Of a stretch of DNA of 51,434 nt, positions 1 through 7,849 are shown piece by piece (positions within the stretch are counted from its first letter, which is position 1; each line of letters begins with the position of its first letter). The position numbers and the translations under genes are program-made. Below the pieces are notes generated by a model. The model was not told where the DNA came from and searched no databases. It was given only the letters and a program-made list of their open reading frames with translations. Origin of the DNA: Hyphomicrobiales bacterium (GTDB lineage: Bacteria; Pseudomonadota; Alphaproteobacteria; Rhizobiales; Rhizobiaceae); the NCBI GenBank assembly GCA_900470965.1, contig UCCS01000113.1, positions 1 through 51,434 on the forward strand, given 5' to 3'.

Positions 1-876
1 GCCGGCACCGACGAGGCCGGCAATGCCGAGGATCTCGCCCGCGTGAACGTCGAAACTTACATCCCGGAAGGAATCATCCGGCGACGTCAGGCCGGACACT
101 TCGAGCACGGGCCTGCTGGTCGGCTCGGGAAGGGTCGGAAACATGCGATCGAGCGAGCGGCCGACCATGCTTTCGACGATCGTGCGTACCGGCGTCGAAC
201 TGTCGGCAAATTCATGGACGCGCTCTCCGTCGCGAAGCACGACGATGCGATCGGTGATCTTTTTGATCTCTTCCATGCGGTGGGAGATGTAGATGATGCC
301 TACGCCCTCGGCGCGGAGCTTACGCACCTGCTCGAACAGGGCTTCCGTCTCCGCCCCGCCAAGGGCTGCGGTCGGCTCGTCGAGGATCAGGAGTTTTGCA
401 TTGAGCGCCAGCGCCTTAGCAATCTCGATCAGCTGCTGGTTGGCGGTCGAAAGACCGGCAACCTTTCGGGTCGCGGGAATGTGCAGGTTCAGCCGTGCGA
501 GCTGTTCCTGGGCGCGGCGGACCATCTGGGTACGGTCGACCACGCCGTTCTTCATCGGCCAACGACCGATGAAGACATTTTCAGCGATCGAAAGATGCGG
601 CAGAAGCTGCAGTTCCTGATGGATCAGCACGACGCCCTTGTCGATCGCCTCGCGTGGAGCGGCCGGGGCATAAGGCTGCCCCAGCCATGTCATCGTGCCC
701 TCGGACGGTGTGCGTGATCCGGCAATGATGCCTGACAGCGTCGACTTGCCGGCGCCGTTTTCGCCGAGAAGTGCCACCACCTCGCCGGGATAGACGTCCA
801 GGTCCACATTTTTCAGAACCTGGAGCGGTCCGTAGCGCTTGGATATGCCCCTCATGGAAAGAACCGGCTCGGTCAC
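1..876 (-). CDS. Sugar ABC transporter ATP-binding protein, RbsA type (3' end cut by window)
   Basis: Cytoplasmic ATPase that should drive the ribose-type importer whose binding protein and permease lie just upstream. The GTG start at 876 is chosen because a strong GAGGAGG ribosome site precedes it by about 7 bases. The 292 visible residues hold a first nucleotide-binding domain with Walker A (GENGAGKST, about residues 37-45), a Walker B (LLILDEPTAAL), and the opening of a second domain (AGEILGIAGLVGAG) at the window edge, so it is the double-domain RbsA/XylG/AraG class, normally about 500 residues. The ABC signature reads LSTANQQ rather than the usual LSxGQQQ. It is the third gene of a minus-strand operon, 27 bases after the binding protein. 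The sugar cannot be named from this gene. Confidence 0.93.
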   Translation of the reverse strand, partial: MTEPVLSMRGISKRYGPLQVLKNVDLDVYPGEVVALLGENGAGKSTLSGIIAGSRTPSEGTMTWLGQPYAPAAPREAIDKGVVLIHQELQLLPHLSIAENVFIGRWPMKNGVVDRTQMVRRAQEQLARLNLHIPATRKVAGLSTANQQLIEIAKALALNAKLLILDEPTAALGGAETEALFEQVRKLRAEGVGIIYISHRMEEIKKITDRIVVLRDGERVHEFADSSTPVRTIVESMVGRSLDRMFPTLPEPTSRPVLEVSGLTSPDDSFRDVSFDVHAGEILGIAGLVGAG

Positions 877-903
877 AGCACACCTCCTCGAGATTTTGAC
901 TGA

Positions 904-1833
904 TTACGGATGGTTGGCGATGAAGCCTGCCACGTTTTCCTTGGTCGTCAGCGTGGCGTCCATCAGCTGAACCGGTGGCACCTTTTCCTTGGCAGCGAGC
1001 TTGACCGCGTTCTCCACCGCATCGCGGCCCATCTTCTGCGTCTGCTGTGTCGCGGTCACGTCGAACACACCCTTGCTGAGGGCCTCGAGCGCAGCGGTGT
1101 CGCCATCAAAACCACCGACCACGATCTTTTGCGATGGATTAGCGACCTTGATCGCCTGGGCCGCACCGAGCGCCAGTCCATCTGCCTGGGCAAAGACGAT
1201 CGAGACATCAGAATTCGACTGGAGCATATTCTGCATGATCTGGAAGCCCTCGTCCTGGCTCCACATGTTGGAATATTGCTCGGCGACGACGCTCACGTCC
1301 GGATAGGCCTTCAGGGATTCCTGGCACCCCTTGGTACGGTCCAGTTCAGGTGTGGTGCCCTTCTGGCCATGGATGATGACCATCTTGCCCTTGCCGCCGG
1401 CTTCCTTGAGGATGTAGTCGCAAACCGCCTTGGCGGAGGCGACGGAATCGGTCGCCAGGAAGGTATCGCCCGGAGCGCCTTCAGCATTCCGGTCGACGTT
1501 GACGACCGGAATGCCGGCCTGCTTTGCGAGCTTGACCGGCACACTGGCTGCAGCAGCGCCTGCCGGGATGTAGATCAGTGCGTCGATATTCTGGGTCAGC
1601 AGGTCCTGGATCTGGTTGACCTGGGTCGGGCCATCGCCTTTGGCGTCGACGGTGAGGACCTCGATGCCACGCTTCTTGGCTTCAGCTTCGACGGACTGCT
1701 TGATCTGGTTGAAGAAGTTTGCCTGCAAATTGGCGACGGCAAGGCCGAGCTTCTTGACTTCGGCCGCCTGAACGGATCCGAGGCTGACGCCAAGCAGGGC
1801 GGCAGACGCGAGCAGAGTGCGCGCAAATTTCAT
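904..1833 (-). CDS. Periplasmic sugar-binding protein, ribose/type I family
   Basis: Solute-binding receptor of the ribose-type ABC importer, 309 residues. The start at 1833 gives a clean signal peptide (MKFARTLLAS... cleavage after VQA, about residue 23) and is preceded by GGAGG. A longer reading frame upstream has no ribosome site and would bury the signal. The mature part shows the type I periplasmic fold typical of RbsB/LacI-like receptors: QANFFNQIKQSVEAEAKK near the N-terminus, DALIYIPAG, VVNVDRNAE and VVGGFDGD. It lies between the permease and ATPase genes, with 27 bases to the next gene. A hairpin precedes it (1923-1943). The ligand is probably a pentose or ketose, inferred only from the divergent transketolase and kinase genes. 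Confidence 0.92.
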   Translation of the reverse strand: MKFARTLLASAALLGVSLGSVQAAEVKKLGLAVANLQANFFNQIKQSVEAEAKKRGIEVLTVDAKGDGPTQVNQIQDLLTQNIDALIYIPAGAAAASVPVKLAKQAGIPVVNVDRNAEGAPGDTFLATDSVASAKAVCDYILKEAGGKGKMVIIHGQKGTTPELDRTKGCQESLKAYPDVSVVAEQYSNMWSQDEGFQIMQNMLQSNSDVSIVFAQADGLALGAAQAIKVANPSQKIVVGGFDGDTAALEALSKGVFDVTATQQTQKMGRDAVENAVKLAAKEKVPPVQLMDATLTTKENVAGFIANHP

Positions 1834-1922
1834 GTCAGTTCCTCCGTTGTTAGTGAACCCTCGGGTATCCTCCCCCTCGGGCAATAGCTCCGCTCCAAAC
1901 CTCTCGGAGAGGAATTTCTTCA

Positions 1923-1943
1923 CGCCCGCATCGTCTGCGGGCG
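1923..1943 (-). other. Intercistronic stem-loop between permease and binding-protein genes
   Basis: CGCCCGCA and TGCGGGCG form a perfect 8-bp stem with a 5-base loop, in the 116-base spacer between the permease stop and the binding-protein start. It has no following U run, so it looks more like an mRNA stabiliser or partial attenuator, as is common next to binding-protein genes, than a full terminator. A smaller hairpin (CCTCTC/GAGAGG) sits at about 1898-1910. Confidence 0.45.
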
Positions 1944-1949
1944 GAATGA

Positions 1950-2933
1950 TCAGGCAGCCCGCCGCTTCCGGATCGTTTCTGCGCCGACAGCGAGAACGAT
2001 GACGACGCCGATGATGACCTGCTGCAGGAAGGGCGAGACGTTGAGAAGGTTGAGGCCATTACGCAGCGCGCCGATGATCAGGACGCCGATCAGCGTGCCG
2101 CCAATACCGCCTGCGCCTCCCGACAGAGAGGTTCCGCCGATGACGACGGCCGCGATCGTGTCCAGCTCGTAGCCAAAACCGCTGGACGGCTGAACCGAGT
2201 CCAGACGGGCAGCAAGAACGATACCGGCAAGACCTGCAAGGACGGCACTCGCCATGTAAACAAGAATAGTCACGAGCTGGACGTTGATGCCGGCAAGACG
2301 AGCAACTTCGGGATTGCCGCCGACCGCATAGAGCATGCGGCCTTCTGCGCGGAAGTGAAGGAAAACCCAAGCAGCGGCGACGACAGCCAGCATCAGGAAG
2401 ACGGTTGCAGTCAGAATGCCGAAATGGCGGTCAATGGCCAGCATCATGAACCAGTCGGGGAAGCCGACGATCTGCTGGCCGTCGGTGATCATGTTCGCCA
2501 CGCCGCGCGCAGCCGACATCATCGCCAGTGTCGCGATGAAGGCAGGCACCCTGAACCAGGTGACCATGATGCCGACGATCAGGCCGCTGATCATCGAGGC
2601 AATGAGCGCCACCACGATGCCGATGCCGAGCGGCAGGCCGGCGACATTCGCCGTCCAGCCCATCACCATCATCGCGAGAGCCAGGACCGAACCGACTGAA
2701 AGGTCGATGCCGCCGATCAGGATCACGAAGGTCATGCCCACTGCCATGATCCCGAGCACGGTGATCTGGTCGAGAATGTTCAGACCATTGCGGACGGAGA
2801 GAAATGCATCAGTGCTGAAGGTCAGGAACAGGCAGAGCAAAAGCAGCCCGATGAGCGGGCCGGTTGCCCCCGTGAGCTTGCTTACCCACGTGCCGGACGG
2901 ACGGCTCTGTTCATTCACGTCGATCGCCACCAT
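1950..2933 (-). CDS. Sugar ABC transporter permease, RbsC family
   Basis: Inner-membrane permease of 327 residues, usual length for the RbsC/XylH family. It has about ten hydrophobic segments beginning near residue 25 (LIGLLLLCLFLTF) and the family hallmark GGIDLSVGS near residues 74-82. It also has the C-terminal AAVVIGGTSLSGGAGGIGGTLIG signature region. ATG at 2933 follows a GGGAGG ribosome site. It is the first gene of the minus-strand operon (permease, binding protein, ATPase). It is divergent from the transketolase operon across a 212-base regulatory region with two copies of the putative SorC-type operator. Confidence 0.93.
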   Translation of the reverse strand: MVAIDVNEQSRPSGTWVSKLTGATGPLIGLLLLCLFLTFSTDAFLSVRNGLNILDQITVLGIMAVGMTFVILIGGIDLSVGSVLALAMMVMGWTANVAGLPLGIGIVVALIASMISGLIVGIMVTWFRVPAFIATLAMMSAARGVANMITDGQQIVGFPDWFMMLAIDRHFGILTATVFLMLAVVAAAWVFLHFRAEGRMLYAVGGNPEVARLAGINVQLVTILVYMASAVLAGLAGIVLAARLDSVQPSSGFGYELDTIAAVVIGGTSLSGGAGGIGGTLIGVLIIGALRNGLNLLNVSPFLQQVIIGVVIVLAVGAETIRKRRAA

Positions 2934-2979
2934 CGTTCCTCCCTGGGATTAAGGCCGGCGGCCAATACTTCTTCAACCA

Positions 2980-2993
2980 AGAATATTTATTCA
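2980..2993. promoter_or_regulatory. Putative SorC-regulator operator, copy 1
   Basis: AGAATATTTATTCA: inverted half-sites GAAT/ATTC around a 4-base AT-rich core. It lies 47 bases upstream of the permease start. Two related sites lie at 3120-3133 and 6436-6449, next to the other two units of the same module, which suggests one dedicated regulator. Confidence 0.5.
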
Positions 2994-3010
2994 TGCCTGC
3001 TGGAAAATTC

Positions 3011-3037
3011 ATTAACAACTTGCTTAGATGCTGTCAA
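3011..3037 (-). promoter_or_regulatory. Candidate promoter for the ribose-type ABC operon
   Basis: On the minus strand a perfect -35 box TTGACA (3037-3032) is followed after 15 bases by GTTAAT (3016-3011, 4 of 6 matches to TATAAT). The spacing is shorter than ideal. The putative operator at 2980-2993 would fall just downstream of the start of transcription, a typical repressor position. Confidence 0.35.
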
Positions 3038-3119
3038 CCAGCTTTCCGGCCGATGAGCGAAGCACAATGACCAATAAGGGGCTTGACTAAGGCCGCTTGT
3101 ATGCAAAAATATAACTACT

Positions 3120-3133
3120 TGAATATTTATGCA
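3120..3133. promoter_or_regulatory. Putative SorC-regulator operator, copy 2
   Basis: TGAATATTTATGCA ends 12 bases before the start codon of the transketolase N-subunit gene, close to its ribosome site. It shares the TGAAT-N4-AT(T/G)CA layout and the identical core GAATATTTAT with copy 1. Confidence 0.5.
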
Positions 3134-3145
3134 CAAGAGGAAACG

Positions 3146-3955
3146 ATGGAGCCTTCCGAACTTGAACGTGTTGCTCGCCAGATACGTCTGCGCGACCTCC
3201 AGGCCGTATACGAGGCAGGCGCCGGCCATATTGGTGGCGAGATGTCGGTGATCGATCTCCTCACCGCGCTTTACTTCCGTGTGCTGCATATCTGGCCCGA
3301 CCAGCCCAAACATCCCGATCGCGACAGGTTCGTGCTGTCGAAGGGCCATACGGCCTGCGCGCTCTATGTGACGCTCGCCAAGCGGGGCTTCATTCCGGAA
3401 GAGGAAATCGCGACGTTCCTGAAGCCGCATTCCCGGCTGAACGGCCATCCGAACTGCAACAAGGTGCCGGGTGTCGAAACCAATACGGGGCCTCTGGGGC
3501 ACGGGCTGCCTGTCGCTGTCGGCATGGCGAAGGCGGCGAAACTCTCGGGCGCGAAATACCACACCTATGTCATCACAGGTGACGGCGAGATGCAGGAAGG
3601 CTCCAACTGGGAAGCCATCATGGCAGCATACCAGTTCCGCCTGGACAACCTGACGCTGGTCATCGACCACAATAGGTTCCAACAGGGCGCCTCCCTATCG
3701 GACACCAACGATCTCGCGCCGCTTCGCCCCAAGCTCGAGGCCTTCGGCTGGGAGGTCAGCGAAATCAATGGCAATGACATGCACGCGATCGTGCCCGCTC
3801 TCGAGCATCGCAGTGACCGCCCGCATTGCATCGTCGCGCACACCAATAAGGGCCACGGCATCTCGTTCATGCAGGATCGCGTCGACTGGCACCACAAGGT
3901 TCCGAGCAAGGAACAGTATGAAACCGCATTGGCAGAACTGTCGGAGGCACTCTAA
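3146..3955 (+). CDS. Transketolase, N-terminal (TPP-binding) subunit
   Basis: 269 residues, the N-terminal half of a split transketolase. It carries the thiamine-diphosphate motif GDGEMQEGSNWEA followed by the matching Asn in IDHNRFQ, plus the family blocks GAGHIGGEMS, LSKGHTACALY and NTGPLGHGLP. The ATG at 3146 is chosen over an in-frame ATG 63 bases upstream because AAGAGGAA precedes it. Its stop overlaps the start of the C-subunit gene by one base (TAATG), implying translational coupling and a heteromeric enzyme. Transketolases move a two-carbon unit between ketose and aldose phosphates. Together with the downstream kinase this suggests a ketose that is phosphorylated and then cleaved by two-carbon transfer, as in apulose 4-phosphate transketolase (AptA/AptB) pathways. 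Confidence 0.92.
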   Translation: MEPSELERVARQIRLRDLQAVYEAGAGHIGGEMSVIDLLTALYFRVLHIWPDQPKHPDRDRFVLSKGHTACALYVTLAKRGFIPEEEIATFLKPHSRLNGHPNCNKVPGVETNTGPLGHGLPVAVGMAKAAKLSGAKYHTYVITGDGEMQEGSNWEAIMAAYQFRLDNLTLVIDHNRFQQGASLSDTNDLAPLRPKLEAFGWEVSEINGNDMHAIVPALEHRSDRPHCIVAHTNKGHGISFMQDRVDWHHKVPSKEQYETALAELSEAL

Positions 3956-4911
3956 TGAACGCGCCCGTAAACCCACCGAAGCTCTATGATTGCCGCGATG
4001 CCTTTGCCGCGACGCTCGAACGGCTGGCTGCCGAGAATGAAACCATCGTTGCCGTCTGCAACGACTCGGTCGGCTCCTCCAAGCTCGGCGGCTTCAAGTC
4101 GAAATTCCCTGATCGCCTCGTCAATGTCGGCATTGCCGAACAGAACATGGTCGGCGTCGGCGCCGGTCTCGCCAATGGCGGACGCCTGCCCTATGTCTGC
4201 GGCGCTTCGCCGTTTCTGACCGGCCGGTCGCTCGAGCAGATCAAGGCCGACATCTCCTACTCGAACGCCAATGTCAAACTCGTCGGCATTTCCTCCGGCA
4301 TGGCTTATGGCGAACTCGGCCCGACCCATCATTCGATCGAAGACTTCGCCTGGACGCGCGTGCTGCCGAACCTGCCCGTCATTGCCCCCTGCGACCGGAT
4401 CGAGACCGCCGCCGCCGTCGAATGGGCCGCAAGCTACAATGGTCCCTGCTTCCTGCGCCTGTCGCGCGTCGGCGTTCCGGATCTGCTGCCCGAAGGCCAT
4501 AAGTTCGAAGTCGGCAAGGCGAACCTGCTGCGTGAGGGCTCCGATGTCACGCTGATTGCCAACGGCACGCTGACCCATCGCATGGTGAAAGCCGCCGAAA
4601 TCCTGGCCGCGCGCGGCGTCAAGGCACGCGTGCTCAACATGGCGACCGTTCGTCCGATCGACGAGACCGCCATCATCGCCGCAGCCAACGAGACCGGTGC
4701 GATCGTAACGGCGGAAGAACATTCGGTCTTCGGCGGCCTCGGTTCAGCCGTCGCCGAAGTGGTCGTCGACAACGCGCCCGTGCCGATGAAGCGTCTTGGC
4801 GTTCCCGGCATCTATGCGCCGACCGGTTCGGCGGAATTCCTCCTCGACGAATTCGGCATGGCGCCGGCGGCGATCGCCGATGCGGCAGAGGCGCTGATCA
4901 AGCGCAAATAA
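3955..4911 (+). CDS. Transketolase, C-terminal (pyrimidine-binding) subunit
   Basis: 318 residues, partner of the preceding gene. It holds the Pyr domain with the catalytic-glutamate region NVGIAEQNMVGVGAGLA (about residues 61-77). The C-terminal transketolase domain begins near residue 190 (GSDVTLIANG) and ends with the TAEEHSVFGGLG block. The start is fixed by the one-base overlap with the N-subunit stop. It is expected to form an alpha2beta2 enzyme in the cytoplasm. Split transketolases of this type usually belong to dedicated catabolic operons rather than the central pentose-phosphate pathway, which fits the ABC transporter, kinase and regulator around it. The acceptor and donor sugars cannot be read from the sequence. 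Confidence 0.92.
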   Translation: MNAPVNPPKLYDCRDAFAATLERLAAENETIVAVCNDSVGSSKLGGFKSKFPDRLVNVGIAEQNMVGVGAGLANGGRLPYVCGASPFLTGRSLEQIKADISYSNANVKLVGISSGMAYGELGPTHHSIEDFAWTRVLPNLPVIAPCDRIETAAAVEWAASYNGPCFLRLSRVGVPDLLPEGHKFEVGKANLLREGSDVTLIANGTLTHRMVKAAEILAARGVKARVLNMATVRPIDETAIIAAANETGAIVTAEEHSVFGGLGSAVAEVVVDNAPVPMKRLGVPGIYAPTGSAEFLLDEFGMAPAAIADAAEALIKRK

Positions 4912-4931
4912 TCTGATAGCAGGTCTATTGA

Positions 4932-4955
4932 GCCGGGGCGTGCATCCGCCCCGGC
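4932..4955 (+). other. Intercistronic stem-loop between transketolase and kinase genes
   Basis: GCCGGGGCG and CGCCCCGGC form a perfect 9-bp GC-rich stem with a TGCATC loop. It sits in the 64-base gap between the transketolase C-subunit stop and the kinase start. There is no U tract, so read-through with partial attenuation or RNA processing is more likely than full termination. Confidence 0.5.
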
Positions 4956-4975
4956 CATTGTCTGAGGAGAAGACG

Positions 4976-6442
4976 ATGCGGGCTATTCTGGCAATCGACC
5001 AGGGCACCACCAATTCGAAGGCAGTTCTGGTTTCCGAAACAGGAGAGGTGCTTGCCAAAGGCTCGGCCGCCGTCGGCATCTCCTATCCGCAGCCGGGCTG
5101 GGTCGAGCAAGATCCCCGCCGGATCTTTGCCTCCGTTTGCGAAGCGATCGCGGCCTGCCTGAAAAATGCCTCCGGCGCGACCCTCGAGGCGGTGGCGGTG
5201 TCCAACCAGCGCGAATCCGTCACGGTCTGGGATGCCGAGACCGGCGGAGCGCTGGGTCCGGTGCTGAGCTGGCAGTGCCGCCGCACCGCGCCGGACTGCG
5301 AGCGCCTGATCGCCGAAGGGCATCTGGACCGCGTGCAAGCACTTACCGGTCTGCCCCTCGACCCGATGTTTCCCGGATCGAAATTCCGCTGGCTGCTCGA
5401 TCGCGTTCCGGCCGGACGCCGCGTGCATCTCGGCACGATCGACAGCTGGCTAATCCATTGCCTGACGGGTGGACGCCGCCATGTCTGCGATGCCTCCAAT
5501 GCCGCCCGCAGCCAGCTGTTCGACCTCAATGACCAAGTCTGGAGCGAAGAACTCGGCCAAATCTTCGGCGTTGATATTACCCTGCTCCCTGAAGTGCTCG
5601 ACAGCTCTGCCGATTTCGGCACGACACAGGGGCTTCCCGGCATTGCCGATGGCACGCCGATCCGCTCCGCCATCGGCGACAGCCATGCAGCGCTCTTCGG
5701 TCACGGCGCCTTCAAGCCCGGCGACGGCAAGGTGACGTTTGGAACCGGTTCCTCCGTCATGACGACATTGCCGCGCTTTATCGCGCCGCAAAACGGCATC
5801 ACCACGACGGTCGCCTGGCGGATCGCTGGCGTGCCGACCTTCGCCTTCGAAGGCAATATCCTTGTTTCGGCCGCAAGCCTTCCCTGGATGGCCGGCATTC
5901 TGGGCCTTCCCGATGTGGCCGCCCTCGTCGACCTTGCGGCGACGGCCGAGCCGGGCGGACCGGGATTCGTGCCGGCCTTCGTCGGCCTTGGCGCCCCCTA
6001 TTGGAGTTCCGACGCCCGCGCTCTCTTCGCTCAGATCAACTTTTCCACGACCCGCGCCCAGATGGCCCGCTCGGTGACGGATTCGATCGCCTGCCAAGTG
6101 CATGACGTGATCGCCGCCATGCGCGCCCAGAGCGGCGGTCAACTCGGCGCCCTATACGTCGATGGCGGCCCGAGCCAGAACCGCTTCCTGATGCAGTGCG
6201 TATCCAATCTCATCGAACATGCCGTCATACAATGCCAAGCGCCGGAGGCTTCAGCCCTCGGTGCAGCCTATTTGGCCGGGCTTTCGCTCGGCCTGTGGAA
6301 GGATCTCGATGTGATCGAGGCACTGCCCCGAAGCACCGAAGTGATCCGCCCCGAAGAGATCGACCGCATCGGCCTTCTCAATACATGGAATGATGCGCTG
6401 GCCCGCTCGACGTCGCGACCGACACCGGTTAAATGTGAATAA
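4976..6442 (+). CDS. FGGY-family carbohydrate kinase (GlpK/XylB-like)
   Basis: 488 residues, within the usual 480-520 for FGGY kinases, which phosphorylate a sugar, ketose or polyol with ATP. The N-terminal phosphate-1 loop reads AIDQGTTNSKAVLV. Other family blocks are the substrate-region VSNQRESVTVWD, GTGSSVMTT (about residues 255-263), and the C-terminal YVDGGPSQNRFLMQ and ASALGAAYLAG. ATG at 4976 follows GAGGAG at 8 bases. A reading 48 bases longer would start inside the hairpin. It lies in the same operon as the split transketolase, so its product is probably the transketolase donor. The stop codon overlaps a putative operator (6436-6449). FGGY substrate specificity cannot be judged by eye. 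Confidence 0.88.
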   Translation: MRAILAIDQGTTNSKAVLVSETGEVLAKGSAAVGISYPQPGWVEQDPRRIFASVCEAIAACLKNASGATLEAVAVSNQRESVTVWDAETGGALGPVLSWQCRRTAPDCERLIAEGHLDRVQALTGLPLDPMFPGSKFRWLLDRVPAGRRVHLGTIDSWLIHCLTGGRRHVCDASNAARSQLFDLNDQVWSEELGQIFGVDITLLPEVLDSSADFGTTQGLPGIADGTPIRSAIGDSHAALFGHGAFKPGDGKVTFGTGSSVMTTLPRFIAPQNGITTTVAWRIAGVPTFAFEGNILVSAASLPWMAGILGLPDVAALVDLAATAEPGGPGFVPAFVGLGAPYWSSDARALFAQINFSTTRAQMARSVTDSIACQVHDVIAAMRAQSGGQLGALYVDGGPSQNRFLMQCVSNLIEHAVIQCQAPEASALGAAYLAGLSLGLWKDLDVIEALPRSTEVIRPEEIDRIGLLNTWNDALARSTSRPTPVKCE

Positions 6443-6449
6443 AAATTCA
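6436..6449. promoter_or_regulatory. Putative SorC-regulator operator, copy 3
   Basis: TGAATAAAAATTCA has perfect TGAAT/ATTCA arms around a 4-base core. It overlaps the kinase stop codon and lies 14 bases before the regulator start codon. It is the most symmetric of the three copies and is consistent with autoregulation. Confidence 0.55.
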
Positions 6450-6463
6450 AGCCGGTATCGCCC

Positions 6464-7417
6464 ATGTCCCGCCTCAACGAACTCCGCCTGATTTCCAGGG
6501 TTGCCCAGATGTACCACATCGAAGGGCGGCGCCAGGCGGAGATCGCACAGCATCTGCGGCTTTCCCAGGCGACTGTCTCGCGAATGCTGAAGAGGGCCGA
6601 GGCCGAGGATATCGTTCGAACCAGCGTCATCCCGCCGGTCGGCACCTATAGCGAGCTCGAGGGGGCGCTGCGACAAAAGTTCGACCTTCCCGAAGCAATT
6701 GTCGTCGAGTGCAGCGAGGACCGGGACGGGGCAATCATGGCCCGGATCGGGGAAGCCGCAGCCCATCTTCTGGAGATCACACTTTCACCTGGCGAGATCG
6801 TCGGGGTGTCGAGCTGGAGCCAGACCATCTTCAAGATGGTCGAAAACATCCATCCGCAGAAAAGCGCCCACGTAAAATACGTCGTCCAGACCCTCGGCGG
6901 CATGGGCGACCCCTCGGTGCAGACACATGCAACGCAGCTCACCACGCGGCTTGCTCGCCTCACCGGGGCCGAACCCAAATTGCTTCCCGTACAGGGCGTG
7001 ACGACGTCGAGGGAAGCCAGGCTCCTGATGCAGTCAGATCCCTTCGTCCGTGAGACCATGGATCTCTTCGGCAGCATCACGCTCGCCATCGTCGGCATCG
7101 GCGCGGTTGAGCCGTCCGAATTGCTTGCCCGTTCCGGCAACATCTTTTCGTCGCGGGAACTCGCCGATCTCGCCGAGGCCGGCGCCGTCGGTGACATTTC
7201 ACTGCGTTTCTTCGACAAGGACGGCAAACCGGTGAAAACGCCGCTGGATGACCGGGTCATAGGCCTTCCACTCGAGGACCTTGCGCGGGTGGATCGGGTC
7301 ATCGCGCTGGCTGGCGGCGCGAAGAAGACGGCAGCGATCTCAGGCGCCCTTCGCGTTGGCGTCATCGACATGCTGGTAACGGATAAGTTTACCGCTCAAC
7401 GATTGATCGACGTATAG
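6464..7417 (+). CDS. SorC/DeoR-type sugar-binding transcriptional regulator
   Basis: 317 residues, the normal size for SorC regulators. An N-terminal helix-turn-helix (about residues 20-45, RRQAEIAQHLRLSQATVSRMLKRAEAE) is followed by the phosphosugar-binding domain (PF04198 type) with EDRDGAIMARIGEAAAHLL, VGVSSWSQT, TLGGMGDPS and the C-terminal ALAGGAKKTAAISGALR block. It is the last gene of the transketolase-kinase operon, 21 bases downstream of the kinase. Regulators of this family usually sense a phosphorylated pathway intermediate and repress the operon that makes it. The three matching palindromes in this module are its likely sites. Confidence 0.92.
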   Translation: MSRLNELRLISRVAQMYHIEGRRQAEIAQHLRLSQATVSRMLKRAEAEDIVRTSVIPPVGTYSELEGALRQKFDLPEAIVVECSEDRDGAIMARIGEAAAHLLEITLSPGEIVGVSSWSQTIFKMVENIHPQKSAHVKYVVQTLGGMGDPSVQTHATQLTTRLARLTGAEPKLLPVQGVTTSREARLLMQSDPFVRETMDLFGSITLAIVGIGAVEPSELLARSGNIFSSRELADLAEAGAVGDISLRFFDKDGKPVKTPLDDRVIGLPLEDLARVDRVIALAGGAKKTAAISGALRVGVIDMLVTDKFTAQRLIDV

Positions 7418-7499
7418 GAACTCGCCAGCGAACCAACTGGTCCCGAGAACGGCGCGGAAAATATTGACGTCATGACGTTTCGCCGTGAGGGGTTGCGGT

Positions 7500-7528
7500 T
7501 TGTTCGGGAGTGGTAGCGTTGGTACAAT
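7500..7528 (+). promoter_or_regulatory. Candidate promoter for the PBP gene
   Basis: TTGTTC (7500-7505), a 17-base spacer, then TACAAT (7523-7528, 5 of 6 matches to the -10 consensus). It would give a 5' leader of about 310 bases before the PBP start at 7850. Confidence 0.4.
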
Positions 7529-7786
7529 GGTGACCAATCCGCACCTCTATCGCTTGTTTCAGGCGATCGGGAGTTTATCGCATGCCGCAGAGGCCGGCGT
7601 CCTTCATCACCCCGACGATGCGGCTGATATTGCTGGCCGCCATCTGGATCTCCAGACAACGCTCCGCGGATGGCTTGACGTGGCGTCGAGCACGGTGCCG
7701 GTGGCACTTCTAGAAGCGACGGTTAACAAATTCTTAGATTATTCGACGCAAATCTCGTCACCAGTTGCCCCAGGAGAAACAGGCCT

Positions 7787-7805
7787 GAAAACGCGCCGCG
7801 TTTTC
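7787..7805 (+). other. Stem-loop in the PBP gene leader
   Basis: GAAAACGCG and CGCGTTTTC are exact reverse complements separated by one base, giving a stem of about 7 bp and a loop of about 5 bases. It is followed at once by GGAGGT (7806-7811), which has no start codon at normal distance. It could be an RNA control element or a relic terminator. No U tract follows on the plus strand. Confidence 0.35.
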
Positions 7806-7849
7806 GGAGGTGCTTCTTCGATTTCCGCCGCCTGTTCTGGATTAGCGCA

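Noticed and set aside
910..1887. 325-codon plus-strand frame opposite the sugar-binding protein gene
   Set aside because: Antisense shadow; the minus strand encodes a clear signal peptide and receptor fold.
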